64,000 bases of DNA from Victivallales bacterium (GTDB taxonomy: Bacteria > Verrucomicrobiota > Lentisphaeria > Oligosphaerales > Oligosphaeraceae), in NCBI GenBank assembly GCA_017554445.1, contig JAFZIJ010000081.1, positions 34,480 through 98,479 of the forward strand. The letters are read 5' to 3'. Position numbers and translations under genes: made by a program. This document shows positions 25,814 through 35,880 of this stretch, in pieces; the first letter of the stretch is position 1; every line of letters begins with the position of its first letter. Under the pieces are notes generated by a model that saw nothing but the letters and a program-made list of their open reading frames with translations, did not search any database and was not told where the DNA came from.

Positions 25814-27277
25814 TCAATTTTGAGATTGCTGTTTCGACCGCCGTTGCTTTCTTTGCTCTTCCCATGTGTTTTCGAATTCAATTTTGTTCTGTTCAAATGA
25901 TTTATTTAATTCTTCCGTCTTCTTCTTGAATTCCGCTTTTTTCTTCTCTAATTCTTCAATTATTTCTTTACTTAATATTTCTTTATTATCGGATGACTGC
26001 GGTTGGATATCGAGATTGACGTCGTTGTTCGATTGGTTTTGCTTGATGTTTTCCTGTATTTTTTCAACGGTTTTACTCAACTTACCGGATGATTGCGGTT
26101 GGATATCGAGCTTGACGCCGTTGTTCGATTGGTTTTGCTTGATGTTTTCCTGTATTTTTTCAACGGTTTCACTCAACTTTTTATCTTTGACTGAATCGTT
26201 CTCGACTTCCTCTTGTTGTAAAACGTCATCGTCATTAGAGATATTATCAGTTGGTATCATACTGAAAAGGACACCAGAGATAATAGAAATAATGACTGCA
26301 ATTATTGTAATCTTCTTGGAAAGACTTGCATGCTTTTGGGCATTTTCAAAATCACCGCGCTTGAATTCGCCACCGGCAATCGCCGAAAGAACGATGGAGG
26401 CGATGGCTATCGGATTACAGCAGAGAATAAGAACAAGAATCGCCCAGACCAATCCAGTGCTGAAGTTGCCGTTAGTATTTGGTTGTTGTTGCGTCGGCGG
26501 TGTGAATGGCTGATAAACAGGCTGTTCTTTAATCGGCGGATTCGCCATGGGCGGAACTTGCGCCATGTTAATCGGTTGCGCCATTGGCGGCTGCTGTTGC
26601 TGATACGGCTTGCGCACGCCTGAGACAGGCTGGTTGTCGATATCCAGATTAGGCGGTAATTTTGAGCCGCTTCCGGGCTTGAAGGCCTTTGGCCGAATGG
26701 GTTGCGGTTCCTCTGTTTTCTCCGCTGGTTGTTGTGGCGCAGTCGGTTGCGGCGGCTCCGCAACGGGTGGCGCAGGTGGCGTAGGTGCAGAGGGCTGTGA
26801 TGGCGTCGCAACCACTGGTACAGGCGGAGGCGGCGGGTATATCCCTTTTGTGGTTCCTGTCAATTTTGACGCTTCTGTCGCAGTTGACGGTAGGGGAGGC
26901 GGAGTCGTGAAAGATGGCGGCGGCGGAGGAATCGCTGGCGTTGAAAGCGGCGTCGTCGGAATCGGCGGCGGAGGAGGAGTCGCTGGCGTTGAAAGCGGTG
27001 TCGTCGGAATCGGTGGAGGCGTGGCGAAAGATGGCGGCGGAGGTGGCGCAGACTGCGACACAGGCTGAGCCGTTGGAATCGGCGGAGGCGTGGAAGACAA
27101 CGGTGATGAATACGATAGTCCGCTCGGCTTCGGCAACGGAGCGGACTCAGGCATGGACGATGACGGAAATTGCGTCTGTTGAGGCGATTGCGTCGTCGTT
27201 TCGACGGGCGTGCCGCAACCGCGGCAGACTTTGTCGCTTGCCGCGAGAATAAGACCACATTTTTTACAGATAGGCAT
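25814..27277 (-). CDS. Zinc-ribbon, proline-rich, CD225/DUF4190-like membrane protein
   Basis: The 487-residue protein has an N-terminal zinc ribbon (CKKCG at 4-8, CRGCG at 19-23), then about 230 residues rich in Pro, Thr and Ser with repeated PPPIPTTPLSTPA-like blocks, then two membrane segments (LVWAILVLILCCNPIAIASIV and KITIIAVIISIISGVLFSM) in a dispanin/DUF4190-like layout. The C-terminal part is Lys/Gln/Glu-rich and likely coiled-coil. It contains a tandem duplication of about 32 residues (LSKTVEKIQENIKQNQSNN ... LDIQPQSS, twice). A structural, envelope-linking role is possible; I do not know its function. Its start is preceded by four A and then a 7-bp repeat array, with no Shine-Dalgarno. 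Confidence 0.8.
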   Translation of the reverse strand: MPICKKCGLILAASDKVCRGCGTPVETTTQSPQQTQFPSSSMPESAPLPKPSGLSYSSPLSSTPPPIPTAQPVSQSAPPPPPSFATPPPIPTTPLSTPATPPPPPIPTTPLSTPAIPPPPPSFTTPPPLPSTATEASKLTGTTKGIYPPPPPVPVVATPSQPSAPTPPAPPVAEPPQPTAPQQPAEKTEEPQPIRPKAFKPGSGSKLPPNLDIDNQPVSGVRKPYQQQQPPMAQPINMAQVPPMANPPIKEQPVYQPFTPPTQQQPNTNGNFSTGLVWAILVLILCCNPIAIASIVLSAIAGGEFKRGDFENAQKHASLSKKITIIAVIISIISGVLFSMIPTDNISNDDDVLQQEEVENDSVKDKKLSETVEKIQENIKQNQSNNGVKLDIQPQSSGKLSKTVEKIQENIKQNQSNNDVNLDIQPQSSDNKEILSKEIIEELEKKKAEFKKKTEELNKSFEQNKIEFENTWEEQRKQRRSKQQSQN

Positions 27278-27281
27278 TTTT

Positions 27282-27349
27282 AGTGATTAGTGGTTAGTGG
27301 TTAGTGATTAGTGGTTAGTTGGGAATGCTGAATTATGAATTATGAATTA
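27282..27349. repeat. 7-bp arrays AACCACT and GAATTAT
   Basis: Read on the minus strand, five heptamers of AACCACT/AATCACT (27282-27316) end exactly four A before the ATG at 27277. Downstream of the lyase gene, GAATTAT repeats about three times (27329-27349) and includes that gene's TAA stop codon. Apart from 13 bp, the whole 69-bp gap is repeat. Confidence 0.93.
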
Positions 27350-30229
27350 TGGTTTTGTGGCGGGGATGAGCTTGAACCAGTCCAGATTCAAGCCGCCGCC
27401 CTTATCGTTGATGAATTCGATGACATGGCTGCCTTTTTTCAGATCAAGAAACAATGGCTTTTGATCGGTGGCAGGATAGAGTTCCTTGAAATCGTTTTTG
27501 CCGTTGTTGCTCCATCCGCCTGTGTATGGGAAGAGGAAGGAGCCGTAGTCTTTTCCATCGACTTTCACAATGCGGCTGACACCATCGACGATGCCGCAAC
27601 ATGCCTTGAATTGAAGGAGATACGCACCGTCTTGCGGGATGGAGAATGTCCATGCAAGACGATGTCCGTTTGTGTCCCAAAGTTTCAAAGCGGTGCCGTC
27701 CGCGCCGAATTTTGGATCGGCGACGACTTTCTTCGCGTTAGCAGGAGCCGTCTCTTCTTTGAAATCTTCCGCCTGAACAAGAACGGCCTGTTCCATAACA
27801 GGCTTGTATGGCGTGATATCCGGAGCTTTGTAGAGATTCAGAAGATCAATCGGCAGTTCCGTCGCCTTGATGGTCCATGTGATGGAACCTTTTTCGACAG
27901 GCTGCTCCAACGTGGCGGAGAGGCGGTATGGGCCGAGCCTGTCGAATTGGAGAATCAATCGTTCCGTTTTGGCGGTGAAGGCGGTTGTCGCGGTGATATT
28001 GACATCCAGACAGGCATCCAATGAGCCATAGATGAAATGGCGTTCAGGTTTGAATTCCTTCACGTTGCTACGGCTGATAAGAGCTGTGCTGAAGTCTTTC
28101 GGCTCCGTGTATTCGACGGCATCCGTCACCGTGATGGTTTTGTTCGGACGGTTGAAGACGAACGTGCGGATGAGCGATTTGAGTTCGGGTACATCGTAGG
28201 CGGATGTCATGTCTATGACAACGGTGTCCTGTTCAGCCGTGAAATCCGTCTTGAGGATGACTCCTTTCGCGGCTCTGCCTGTCCGTTGCAGTTTTCCTGC
28301 GGCGACTGGCACGCAATGGCCGAAGGAATTCAGTAGGCTGAATGTGTAGCGTTCTTTTCCAAATGTCTGGCGTGAATAGACTTCCGAACCTGGATCGATG
28401 ATGAGACGGTCATTGTTCCATGCGACCATGAAGGAACCGACATCATTGTGGTTATGATGTTCGGCATTGTGGCCGCCTTTGATGGCCGCGCCGAAAATTT
28501 TGCCGTCGGCATCCGTATGGCGGAAGATATAGATGCCCGAATCCGGAAATTCGGAGCGGATCGGATAGGGGGCGTCTTCCGGAAGCGCCTTAAGATATTC
28601 CGATTCATCGCTGAAGGCGACAAGCGGCATGAACGGAAAACCGCAGTCCAGAACGTTGTCAGGCTTGACCTGCTTGCTAAGTGATTGCGGCCAATGACGT
28701 TGGATGATGACGAGATGCGCGGGGACAGGCCGTGCCCCAACGCCGCAGTCCGCGAATGCGGGGGCGATGCCGTCTTGTATCTGAATATTCTTCGCGAAGG
28801 CGGCGACGTTTGCGATATTGTCATAGCCTTCGAAGATGTTCATCTTGCCGTTCGTGACTTGCAGGATGTGTTCACCCATGGCTAGATAATGCCCGAAGCC
28901 GTAGCCCCAGTAGCCGAGGCCTTCGTTGCAATAGCCGTCAGGCGTGAAGCCGGAGAGGAAAGTTTTGTCCGAAAATTCCGTCGCCGCAAGCACTTCCGCA
29001 CGCGTCATGCGGTCTTCGACGATCGTGAGAATGCAGTTGACCATGTTGCCTGTGCAGACGGCCGTCCAGTTGCCGTTGCCGTACATCCAGCCATGGCCCT
29101 GTGTGTCGCCCGTGCGGATGGAATTAATGTACGGATCGACTGTGCGGCGGAAGATTTCGCGGCGGATGGCGGCACGCATTTCCGGTTTGAGCTTGTCTTG
29201 GAACCACCAATCAACGGTCGATAGGTCGGACGCGCGTTCGGAGGCGAACAAATCCGCGTAGAATCGCGTCTGATTGAAATTGGTCAAACGAGAATCATGG
29301 GCGGGCAGAACCCAGCTCTTTTCATTCAGAATGGCATTGATTTCGCGTTCGAGAGCGGGCAGGAAGCGGCCTTTGTTTTCGAGGGCTTCCGCGACGGCGA
29401 ACGTGAACAGCCGCGACTTCCGTTGGAAGTAGGGGCGTTCGTAGGTCTTGCGGTCGCCTGTCTTGTTGAATAATAGGTACTCTTCGTCCTTCAGTTCGGG
29501 CGGCTCGACTGGCATGTATTCTTCCGCGCGTTTGATGATTTTATCTGCGCCGTTCGGATTGGGCAGATGGTCCCATTTGTCACGGCGTGAGACAGGATAG
29601 CCGAGGCCTTGCGGCTTGTCCGACAGCATTTCGTAGATTTCATGAATACGGGCGGGAGCGGGCGGCGGGAAGCCTGTGCGGGAGAGGCGCGGAATCTTTT
29701 TTGTCTCTTCTGACGTCAGTTGAAAGACTTGCAGATCGTCGATGGCGTCGTCGGTGATATTGGCTCCAGAGGAATGGATCCATACGCGGGCGGTGGCGGC
29801 GTCATGGACGGGAATGAAATAGAGGGAATTTTTCGTCCATTGGAGGGAATCTTCCATCATGATGACGATTTCACCTCTGGTCTTTTCCTTTGGAAGCATC
29901 TTGCCGTCTTTGCCGTAAAGACGAATATAAACGCTTGTTCCTGCGGAATTTGCGTCCAATTTTCGGGCCCAGAAATCAAGTCTGTAGCCAACACCTGGCG
30001 TGACGGGAAAAGGAGATGAAAAGATGTCGGAACCGTGCCTGTCTGAATCGTCATGGACACGAAGGCCGAATTCGCCCGTGCGTGCGGCTTCTTTGACGAC
30101 TGTCGCCATATTGTTGCGATTTTCCCATTTGGCGAGTTGTTGTTCGAAATCCAGATTGGATATGGCAATGGGCATCTCCGCATGGAGCAGGGCGACCAGG
30201 CAGATGAATGTCACGATATATTTGTTCAT
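27347..30229 (-). CDS. Secreted heparinase II/III-like polysaccharide lyase
   Basis: The 960-residue protein has a signal peptide (MNKYIVTFICLVALLHA), an N-terminal carbohydrate-binding-like sandwich (about 20-170), a helical toroid (about 180-560) and the heparinase II/III-like beta domain with HNAEHHNHNDVGSFMV (about 588-603), the conserved His/Asn/Asp cluster. A further sandwich closes the protein (KKGSHVIEFINDKGGG). Relatives (PL8-, PL12-, PL15-, PL17- and PL21-type) break uronic-acid polysaccharides by beta-elimination. The neighbourhood, with esterases and GH28/GH43/GH106-like genes, fits a plant- or algal-type uronate polymer, but heparin-type substrates cannot be excluded. Confidence 0.85.
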   Translation of the reverse strand: MNKYIVTFICLVALLHAEMPIAISNLDFEQQLAKWENRNNMATVVKEAARTGEFGLRVHDDSDRHGSDIFSSPFPVTPGVGYRLDFWARKLDANSAGTSVYIRLYGKDGKMLPKEKTRGEIVIMMEDSLQWTKNSLYFIPVHDAATARVWIHSSGANITDDAIDDLQVFQLTSEETKKIPRLSRTGFPPPAPARIHEIYEMLSDKPQGLGYPVSRRDKWDHLPNPNGADKIIKRAEEYMPVEPPELKDEEYLLFNKTGDRKTYERPYFQRKSRLFTFAVAEALENKGRFLPALEREINAILNEKSWVLPAHDSRLTNFNQTRFYADLFASERASDLSTVDWWFQDKLKPEMRAAIRREIFRRTVDPYINSIRTGDTQGHGWMYGNGNWTAVCTGNMVNCILTIVEDRMTRAEVLAATEFSDKTFLSGFTPDGYCNEGLGYWGYGFGHYLAMGEHILQVTNGKMNIFEGYDNIANVAAFAKNIQIQDGIAPAFADCGVGARPVPAHLVIIQRHWPQSLSKQVKPDNVLDCGFPFMPLVAFSDESEYLKALPEDAPYPIRSEFPDSGIYIFRHTDADGKIFGAAIKGGHNAEHHNHNDVGSFMVAWNNDRLIIDPGSEVYSRQTFGKERYTFSLLNSFGHCVPVAAGKLQRTGRAAKGVILKTDFTAEQDTVVIDMTSAYDVPELKSLIRTFVFNRPNKTITVTDAVEYTEPKDFSTALISRSNVKEFKPERHFIYGSLDACLDVNITATTAFTAKTERLILQFDRLGPYRLSATLEQPVEKGSITWTIKATELPIDLLNLYKAPDITPYKPVMEQAVLVQAEDFKEETAPANAKKVVADPKFGADGTALKLWDTNGHRLAWTFSIPQDGAYLLQFKACCGIVDGVSRIVKVDGKDYGSFLFPYTGGWSNNGKNDFKELYPATDQKPLFLDLKKGSHVIEFINDKGGGLNLDWFKLIPATKP

Positions 30230-30346
30230 AATCGGTAGCTTATCGATTGGAATGCCAAACACTCTTTATACTATTATTAAAATATACATGAAAAATCAAA
30301 ATCAAGTATTAATGTGAAAAAACTTTTGCTAAAAAGAAGAATGAAA

Positions 30347-30376
30347 AAATCCCCAAGGCTTAAGCCCTGAGGATTT
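30347..30376 (-). terminator. Intrinsic terminator of the DUF6259-like gene
   Basis: An imperfect hairpin, AAATCC...GGATTT with an AAGGCTTAAGCC core, ends in a run of T on the minus strand. It follows the stop at 30414 by about 37 bp. Confidence 0.85.
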
Positions 30377-30413
30377 AAATACGTGAATCAATCTTAACTA
30401 GATGCAAGATAGA

Positions 30414-32501
30414 TTATTTCTTGAACAACGCCACCATAATCTGTCCTGCTTCGATTTTGGCGGGCAGTTTCATGGTCGTTTTGGCGATGGTGGAGGATTC
30501 TTTCAGCTTCCAAGATGAATTCGCTGCAAAGTTTTTGAGTTCGATGGCATCATTTGTATCGTTCCAAAGGACGGCCGCCATCGTGTCGCCGTTGACGAAC
30601 GATGTGGCGGTGAGTCCGGCCGGAATGATTTCCAATTCATCCGTGTCTTTGAATTCGCCGCGCAGGAGCTGTTCGGCGTACTTTTTGCGCAATTCATTGA
30701 CTTTCAATGCGTAAAGACGGCTGTTCTTGTATGTGTCGTTGAGAACATCGTCGCAATCGGCCTGATAGCGGAGTTCCATTTCGGGGCGGAAACCGTAGGT
30801 GAGGGCGTAATTCGCCATCCGATCACCGATATGCGGCGCGGGATTGCGGATGGTAATGATCGTTTCGGGGAAGCAATATCGGAAGAGGGCGGGATAGTTG
30901 AGAACGCGGACGGTGTCGGCATCCGTTACCGCGGCCGCCAAAGCGCCTTGCTGGCCAGGATAGGACATGATGCCGTGGACGGCGTCTAAATAGCATGAAT
31001 AGAGGTCGTTAATGTGTTCGGAGAGGAAGGCGAAATTCTTTCCTATCTGCTTGGAATGAGTCTGCAAGGAATTGAGCATGCGGCGGCGCCCGTTCGTGTG
31101 GGCGAGAGCGGGATTGTCCTTCGCATGGTCATGTGTCTTGTCGAAGCACGGGCAGGGAGGCTGTCCGCCAAGCTGGTCATAGAGGCAACCATCCGGCCCA
31201 AACGTGGCGAGCCAGTCTTCGCGGCGGAGCATCAAATCACGCCATGGTGCGGCGGACGGACAGGCCAGCGCGAACATCTTGCGAGAAAAATGCATCAGGA
31301 AGGAGCTCTTGTGCGATTTGTTGTAGAATTCGACATATGGGCTGCCCCATATGTTCTTCATGCAGACGGACTTGCCTTCACCGTTGCGATAGTATTTGGA
31401 TGTTTCGTCGATAAGATGGCCTTGGTAGTAAAGCGTTACATGGCCGCCCGCCTTCTGGACTTTTTTGATGTTTTCACGAAGCACATCCGCTCCGCCGAGC
31501 GTCGGACTGACTTCCAAGTCCGGATATTGGTTGTCATGGCCGGAATGATACCATCCGAAGAGGCCGACCGTGTCGCACCCATGCGCTTGGGCGAGTTCGT
31601 AAAGCTTTGGAAGAGAATCATATGGCCACATTTCATAGCCGAACTGCTGTTTATTGATGACGAGAAAATATCCTGTCATGTTTTTGATCCATTCTGGCCG
31701 TTCGTGCGGCGGGCGGAACTGCTGCATCCATGCGGCATAGTCCTTCGCGCCTTTATGCCAGTCGCCGCGATAGAAATCAAGCACGGTCTCCGCGACTGCC
31801 ATCGTTTTTCCAGCCGCGAGGCAGAGCATTCGTGTAACTTCAAGAACGACGGTATTCTTACCTACTTCGCCCTGTTGGCGGAGTTCCATCGGGAAGAAAT
31901 CCGGATCATGGCCTGTGAGGAACAATGTATTTTGGTCATCCGTCAAGGCCTGCCATTGCATGGAGGCCCCGCCGCCCGGATAGACGACGGAATGCGCGTT
32001 GAAGGCGTTTTCACGATGGCGCGACATGCGGCCAAGCCATGTGCCGACGTTCTGGATACGTTGTCCAGACTGTGCGGGAAGAAGCAATGCAGGGGCGTTG
32101 TTGCCAAGCGTAACAATCGGTCCGACAAGCGGATAGGTGAAATCGAGAATCTGTGCGTCCGATTGGTTGTCGATGTCCGCGTTGAAGACGATTTTGTCGT
32201 TTTTCAACGTGGCGGAAAGTGTCAGTTTGATCGGCAGGAGGTCATGATGGCGGCCGTCGAACATCTTGATGGAATCAAACGTGAATTTGACGGATGTTTT
32301 CGTTGAAGTGGCTTTGCATGACTGCGTGTCAAGTTCGGCGACGACTTCTTTGCAATCGCCTTGTTGACAGGTCATGCGGAAGGCGGATTTCGGCGGCGCA
32401 GTAATGATGTTTTCTTTTGTGCAAGCCGTATTCGTGAATGAAACGAGACGAGCCTGATTGTCAAAAACGGCGGTGATGGTCTTGCTTTTTAGGGTATGCA
32501 T
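30414..32501 (-). CDS. DUF6259-like putative glycosidase
   Basis: The 695-residue protein has no signal peptide. It looks like an N-terminal beta-sandwich (about 1-240, typical of alpha-galactosidase-like GH31/GH36-clan enzymes) followed by a TIM-barrel part (IKNMTGYFLVINKQQFGYEMW at about 270, DTVGLFGWYHSGHDNQYPDLE, GPDGCLYDQLGG near 430, with an Asp pair GPDG/YDQ that could be catalytic) and a C-terminal sandwich. I link it to DUF6259 by its overall layout only. A perfect AGGAGG precedes the ATG. Its terminator (30347-30376) separates it from the lyase gene. Substrate unknown; cytoplasmic. Confidence 0.72.
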   Translation of the reverse strand: MHTLKSKTITAVFDNQARLVSFTNTACTKENIITAPPKSAFRMTCQQGDCKEVVAELDTQSCKATSTKTSVKFTFDSIKMFDGRHHDLLPIKLTLSATLKNDKIVFNADIDNQSDAQILDFTYPLVGPIVTLGNNAPALLLPAQSGQRIQNVGTWLGRMSRHRENAFNAHSVVYPGGGASMQWQALTDDQNTLFLTGHDPDFFPMELRQQGEVGKNTVVLEVTRMLCLAAGKTMAVAETVLDFYRGDWHKGAKDYAAWMQQFRPPHERPEWIKNMTGYFLVINKQQFGYEMWPYDSLPKLYELAQAHGCDTVGLFGWYHSGHDNQYPDLEVSPTLGGADVLRENIKKVQKAGGHVTLYYQGHLIDETSKYYRNGEGKSVCMKNIWGSPYVEFYNKSHKSSFLMHFSRKMFALACPSAAPWRDLMLRREDWLATFGPDGCLYDQLGGQPPCPCFDKTHDHAKDNPALAHTNGRRRMLNSLQTHSKQIGKNFAFLSEHINDLYSCYLDAVHGIMSYPGQQGALAAAVTDADTVRVLNYPALFRYCFPETIITIRNPAPHIGDRMANYALTYGFRPEMELRYQADCDDVLNDTYKNSRLYALKVNELRKKYAEQLLRGEFKDTDELEIIPAGLTATSFVNGDTMAAVLWNDTNDAIELKNFAANSSWKLKESSTIAKTTMKLPAKIEAGQIMVALFKK

Positions 32502-32531
32502 GATGAAACCTCCTGCTTCTTATGATAAAGG

Positions 32532-32567
32532 GGACATAAACGACATAAGCGACGTAAGCGACAAGGG
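32532..32567. repeat. Four 9-bp GACATAAG units ending at a stop codon
   Basis: Nonamers GGACATAAA, CGACATAAG, CGACGTAAG and CGACAAGGG run without gaps and abut the Nudix stop codon (32568-32570) exactly. Read from the other strand they are CTTATGTCG-type units, the same family as 47978-48031. Confidence 0.9.
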
Positions 32568-33062
32568 TTAGAGCCTGACGAAGCTCCAGCCGATGGGCTT
32601 TTCGTTGTCGTAGGGAAGATAGGCGTGGAATGGCCGCGGGTCGTCATCGAAGACAAGCGGCATGAAATATCGATCTCCTTCGTAGAGATTTAGCGACATG
32701 ACATCCTTAACGGGAATCCAAGAAAGCGGGCCTTCTTCGCTCTTCGGCGTCGGCGTGCCGTTGAAGGCGGTGATAAGGAAGATGAAGGCGATCCAATTTT
32801 CCGCATGAGGGCCGAAAGACGTCCAATTGACGGTGCCGCGAAGCGTCATTTGTGTGACGTCGATATTCGCTTCCTCCTTGATTTCGCGGATCATGCAGGT
32901 GGCGATGTCTTCATTGGAGAGCATGTGTCCGCCAAGCCCGTTGTATTTGCCGAACTGTTCGTCGGACTTGCGGGAGATGCGATGCGTCATCAAGACGTTT
33001 TGGCGGTCTGGCGAGAGCACGTAGCCGAGCGTGCTCATGATGGGACAGTAGTTTACAGACAT
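32568..33062 (-). CDS. Nudix hydrolase (MutT-like)
   Basis: The 164-residue protein contains a complete Nudix box, GHMLSNEDIATCMIREIKEE (about 43-62), fitting Gx5Ex7REUxEE. The core hydrolyses nucleoside diphosphates linked to another moiety, with Mg2+. The flanks (VLSPDRQNVLMTHR, then ENWIAFIFLITAFNG, then PRPFHAYL) resemble 8-oxo-dGTP diphosphatase/MutT relatives, but specificity is not fixed by the box. It lies 18 bp downstream of the Hsp70 gene and is probably co-transcribed. No strong Shine-Dalgarno. Confidence 0.93.
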   Translation of the reverse strand: MSVNYCPIMSTLGYVLSPDRQNVLMTHRISRKSDEQFGKYNGLGGHMLSNEDIATCMIREIKEEANIDVTQMTLRGTVNWTSFGPHAENWIAFIFLITAFNGTPTPKSEEGPLSWIPVKDVMSLNLYEGDRYFMPLVFDDDPRPFHAYLPYDNEKPIGWSFVRL

Positions 33063-33080
33063 GGTCGTGTATCCGTTGAT

Positions 33081-35825
33081 TTATGTGAATGAAAGGCCGA
33101 GCGGGAGGGAGTCGCCGCGCAGATCCGTCATGAGCGAATTGGCGACTTTGTCCGTCTGGAGCGCTTGCAGCCAGTCTTCCGGAGCATGGTGCTGCTGAAG
33201 GACTTCCAGCGATTTTTTGCGGAAACTGTCGGAAATATCCAGCGTGCGGACGCTTGTGCGCGTGATGGCGGCGGCCAAAGCGAGCAGGGCGAGACGCGGC
33301 TGTTTTGCCGTTCTGAGATATTCGAGCAGCAGTTTGGTCTGTGGCTCAAGCTTGGAGGCGGGAATCATGGCGTCTTCCGTGCCATGCAGGGGGATGCGTT
33401 CCATGAATCGCGCAACTGGCCAGAAGGCGGCGTCTTCCAGCTTCGCGACGGCGATCATGAAGGCTTGCAGACATTTCAGTTTGAAGACTGGCGACATGCG
33501 TTCCATGGAGGCGATGCAACGCCATTGCTCTAACGCTGTTTGGTCTCCTTTCTTCAATGGTGATTTGCCGTCTTTGGGAATGAGTTCACGGGCGAGAGAG
33601 CCTGCGAGCTGTTCCTGCTGTCCGGCGGAAAGACCGCCCGCAAGACGACGCCAGAAGATGAACCAATTCTGCTGGACGGAGGCGTTTTTTGCCGCCAACG
33701 GACCAGGCTTCCACAGTTTCCATGCGTTGCGAATGCGCAGTTCGTCGCCAATCCGTCCCGTGCCTGGACGGAGGGCAAAGCCTGTGAGATTGAGCCAACG
33801 GGCCTCATGGGCGGGCGTGGCAGCACGCCATTCTGGATGTGCGAGAAGCAAATCCGCCATGCGACGAAGGATGGGAGCGCCCCATTCACCGCGCGGCGCG
33901 TCTATAATCTCTTCCAATTTCGTCATGAATGACGCATTCAGCGACTGTCCGTCTTGTGCAAATGCCTCTTCGACAAAAGATAGCGCTTTTTCCGCATGTG
34001 TTTCATCGACAATGTCTTCGCGCAATGGGCCGTTCGATTCATTCTGCACCAAGCCACGGAGGACGAACGACAGTGGGAAACGATGATTGCCGTCCACTGT
34101 CTCACACCAGACGTCCAACGTTCCAATTTCGTTAAGCTGTGCGGACAATTTAACCTTCAGTTCTGCACGATCCGTCTTGCGTCCAAAACGCAGAATCGTC
34201 TGCAAAGGCGGCAACGGCGTGATGTCATCGCTTGGTTCGACGATATCGCCAAGCTTGTCGTCAAGTCGTGTGGCTGAGGCGTGCAGGGGGAATGAAACAG
34301 GCGTGTTGGCCTGTAAAAGGAACGTATCCGGAAGCTGGCGGATGACACCTTCGTCTGTATCGCGCGGCATAACACAAAGAAGGCGTTTGCCGTCCTGCAC
34401 GGCGATTTCAAGAAAATATGCATTCGCAATACCGCCTTTCACTCGGACTGCTTCGCCGCGTCTTGCAAGACCATAAAACGCAGCACCTTGTGAAACCGCC
34501 AACGAAAAATCAGCCGATTCCAATTCATCAGGAAGCGTTCCGCCGTTCCATCGCTCGACGGCTTCACGGATCCGCTGTCGCAGTATGGACGGGATGAGCG
34601 CGCCGCCATTGAAAAGGATCTTGTTCGGCAATGCGATGGGAACAGGCTGACGGAGCGTTTTTCCAGCGAATTTCAGAAACGAGAGAATGTGTTTCGTGAT
34701 GGCCGCATCCGCCGCGTAGGGGAGCCCCATGGCCTGGATGCCGCGGCGGCGTTCAGGCGGTTGCGAATCGACATCGATTAATGGAAGGAAACCGTCGAGA
34801 ATAGCGGATTGTATATCATCTCGTTTGAAATCAAAGGTTTTCAGTGACGCAAAAATGGAGCTTCCTTCACCTGAAACGGCAACTTGCATCGTTTCCGGAG
34901 CGTCTGCTGAAAGCAGTTTTTCCTTTGCACGGCGGCATTCCTGGCAGAGGCGTGACCACTGCCGTTGCGGAAGCTTCGTCTTCCAGGCGGATTCCGCGAT
35001 GTGGGCAAGCGTCATGTCCATGTTGTCGCCGCCCAATAGCAGATGTTCGCCGACAGCCTTGCGACGGAGTGTGAAATTCTCTTCGATTTCTACAATCGTC
35101 AAGTCGGTCGTGCCGCCGCCGACATCTACGACGAGCACGACGTCACCGACGGAAACCTTTTGTTTCCAATCTCTTTGGTTGGCGGCCAGCCATGCATAGA
35201 ATGCGGCCAGCGGCTCTTCGATCAACGTCAGTTTGGTAAGGCCAGCCTGTCGTGCGGCTTGGACCGTCAGTTCGCGGGCTGTTTCGTCGAACGATGCGGG
35301 AACGGTAAGAATGACTTGTTGATTTTCAAGAAGACATGGCGTTCCGTCATCGTCTTTTGTTTTTGCAAACTGTTTGTTCCAAGCATTTTTGAGATGTTCT
35401 AGATAGTGCGCGGAGGCATCGATGGGGGAAAGCATCTGATTGCCCAATTCGCCGCCCCACGGGAGAATCGGTTTCGTGCGGTCCACGCCTGCGTGGGCAA
35501 GCCATGATTTTGCGGAACCGACTAGCCGTTCGGGAATCCGCGCGCCTTGTTCACGGGCGAAATGTCCGACGGCTATTTTAGGCGATTTGTCCCACGGAAG
35601 CGATAATGCGTTTTCCGGTAAATCGTTCGTACCAGGCAAATAACAGAACGATGGCAACAACGTCTCCGCGGCCGTTTCACCGACGGCGACGGTCTGGACA
35701 ATTGGAAAATCATGCAGAAGACGTTCGGGCTCCGCCATGTCGATGTAGCAGACGGAACAATTGGTGGTGCCGAGGTCGATACCGACGAGAAAACGGCTTG
35801 TAGCGATGGATTCAGTGGATTTCAC
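33081..35825 (-). CDS. Hsp70-family protein with long C-terminal extension
   Basis: The 914-residue protein has the Hsp70 ATPase motifs: GIDLGTTNCSVCYID (phosphate 1), VVDVGGGTTDLTIVEIEE (phosphate 2) and ILFNGGALIPS (adenosine), giving an ATPase domain of about 430 residues. After the first substrate-binding-type segment the protein goes on for about 300 residues with a helical part like the DUF3731 extension of some PVC Hsp70-like proteins, so it is not DnaK (about 640 aa). The start is a GTG at 35825 (VKSTESIATS), because no ATG lies in frame before the first motif. It is followed by the Nudix gene. A chaperone role is likely but its client is unknown. Confidence 0.87.
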   Translation of the reverse strand: MKSTESIATSRFLVGIDLGTTNCSVCYIDMAEPERLLHDFPIVQTVAVGETAAETLLPSFCYLPGTNDLPENALSLPWDKSPKIAVGHFAREQGARIPERLVGSAKSWLAHAGVDRTKPILPWGGELGNQMLSPIDASAHYLEHLKNAWNKQFAKTKDDDGTPCLLENQQVILTVPASFDETARELTVQAARQAGLTKLTLIEEPLAAFYAWLAANQRDWKQKVSVGDVVLVVDVGGGTTDLTIVEIEENFTLRRKAVGEHLLLGGDNMDMTLAHIAESAWKTKLPQRQWSRLCQECRRAKEKLLSADAPETMQVAVSGEGSSIFASLKTFDFKRDDIQSAILDGFLPLIDVDSQPPERRRGIQAMGLPYAADAAITKHILSFLKFAGKTLRQPVPIALPNKILFNGGALIPSILRQRIREAVERWNGGTLPDELESADFSLAVSQGAAFYGLARRGEAVRVKGGIANAYFLEIAVQDGKRLLCVMPRDTDEGVIRQLPDTFLLQANTPVSFPLHASATRLDDKLGDIVEPSDDITPLPPLQTILRFGRKTDRAELKVKLSAQLNEIGTLDVWCETVDGNHRFPLSFVLRGLVQNESNGPLREDIVDETHAEKALSFVEEAFAQDGQSLNASFMTKLEEIIDAPRGEWGAPILRRMADLLLAHPEWRAATPAHEARWLNLTGFALRPGTGRIGDELRIRNAWKLWKPGPLAAKNASVQQNWFIFWRRLAGGLSAGQQEQLAGSLARELIPKDGKSPLKKGDQTALEQWRCIASMERMSPVFKLKCLQAFMIAVAKLEDAAFWPVARFMERIPLHGTEDAMIPASKLEPQTKLLLEYLRTAKQPRLALLALAAAITRTSVRTLDISDSFRKKSLEVLQQHHAPEDWLQALQTDKVANSLMTDLRGDSLPLGLSFT

Positions 35826-35880
35826 GGATAATCAAATGGAAATAAAACGGTGAAATGTCAACGGAAAATATAATAGCGCA

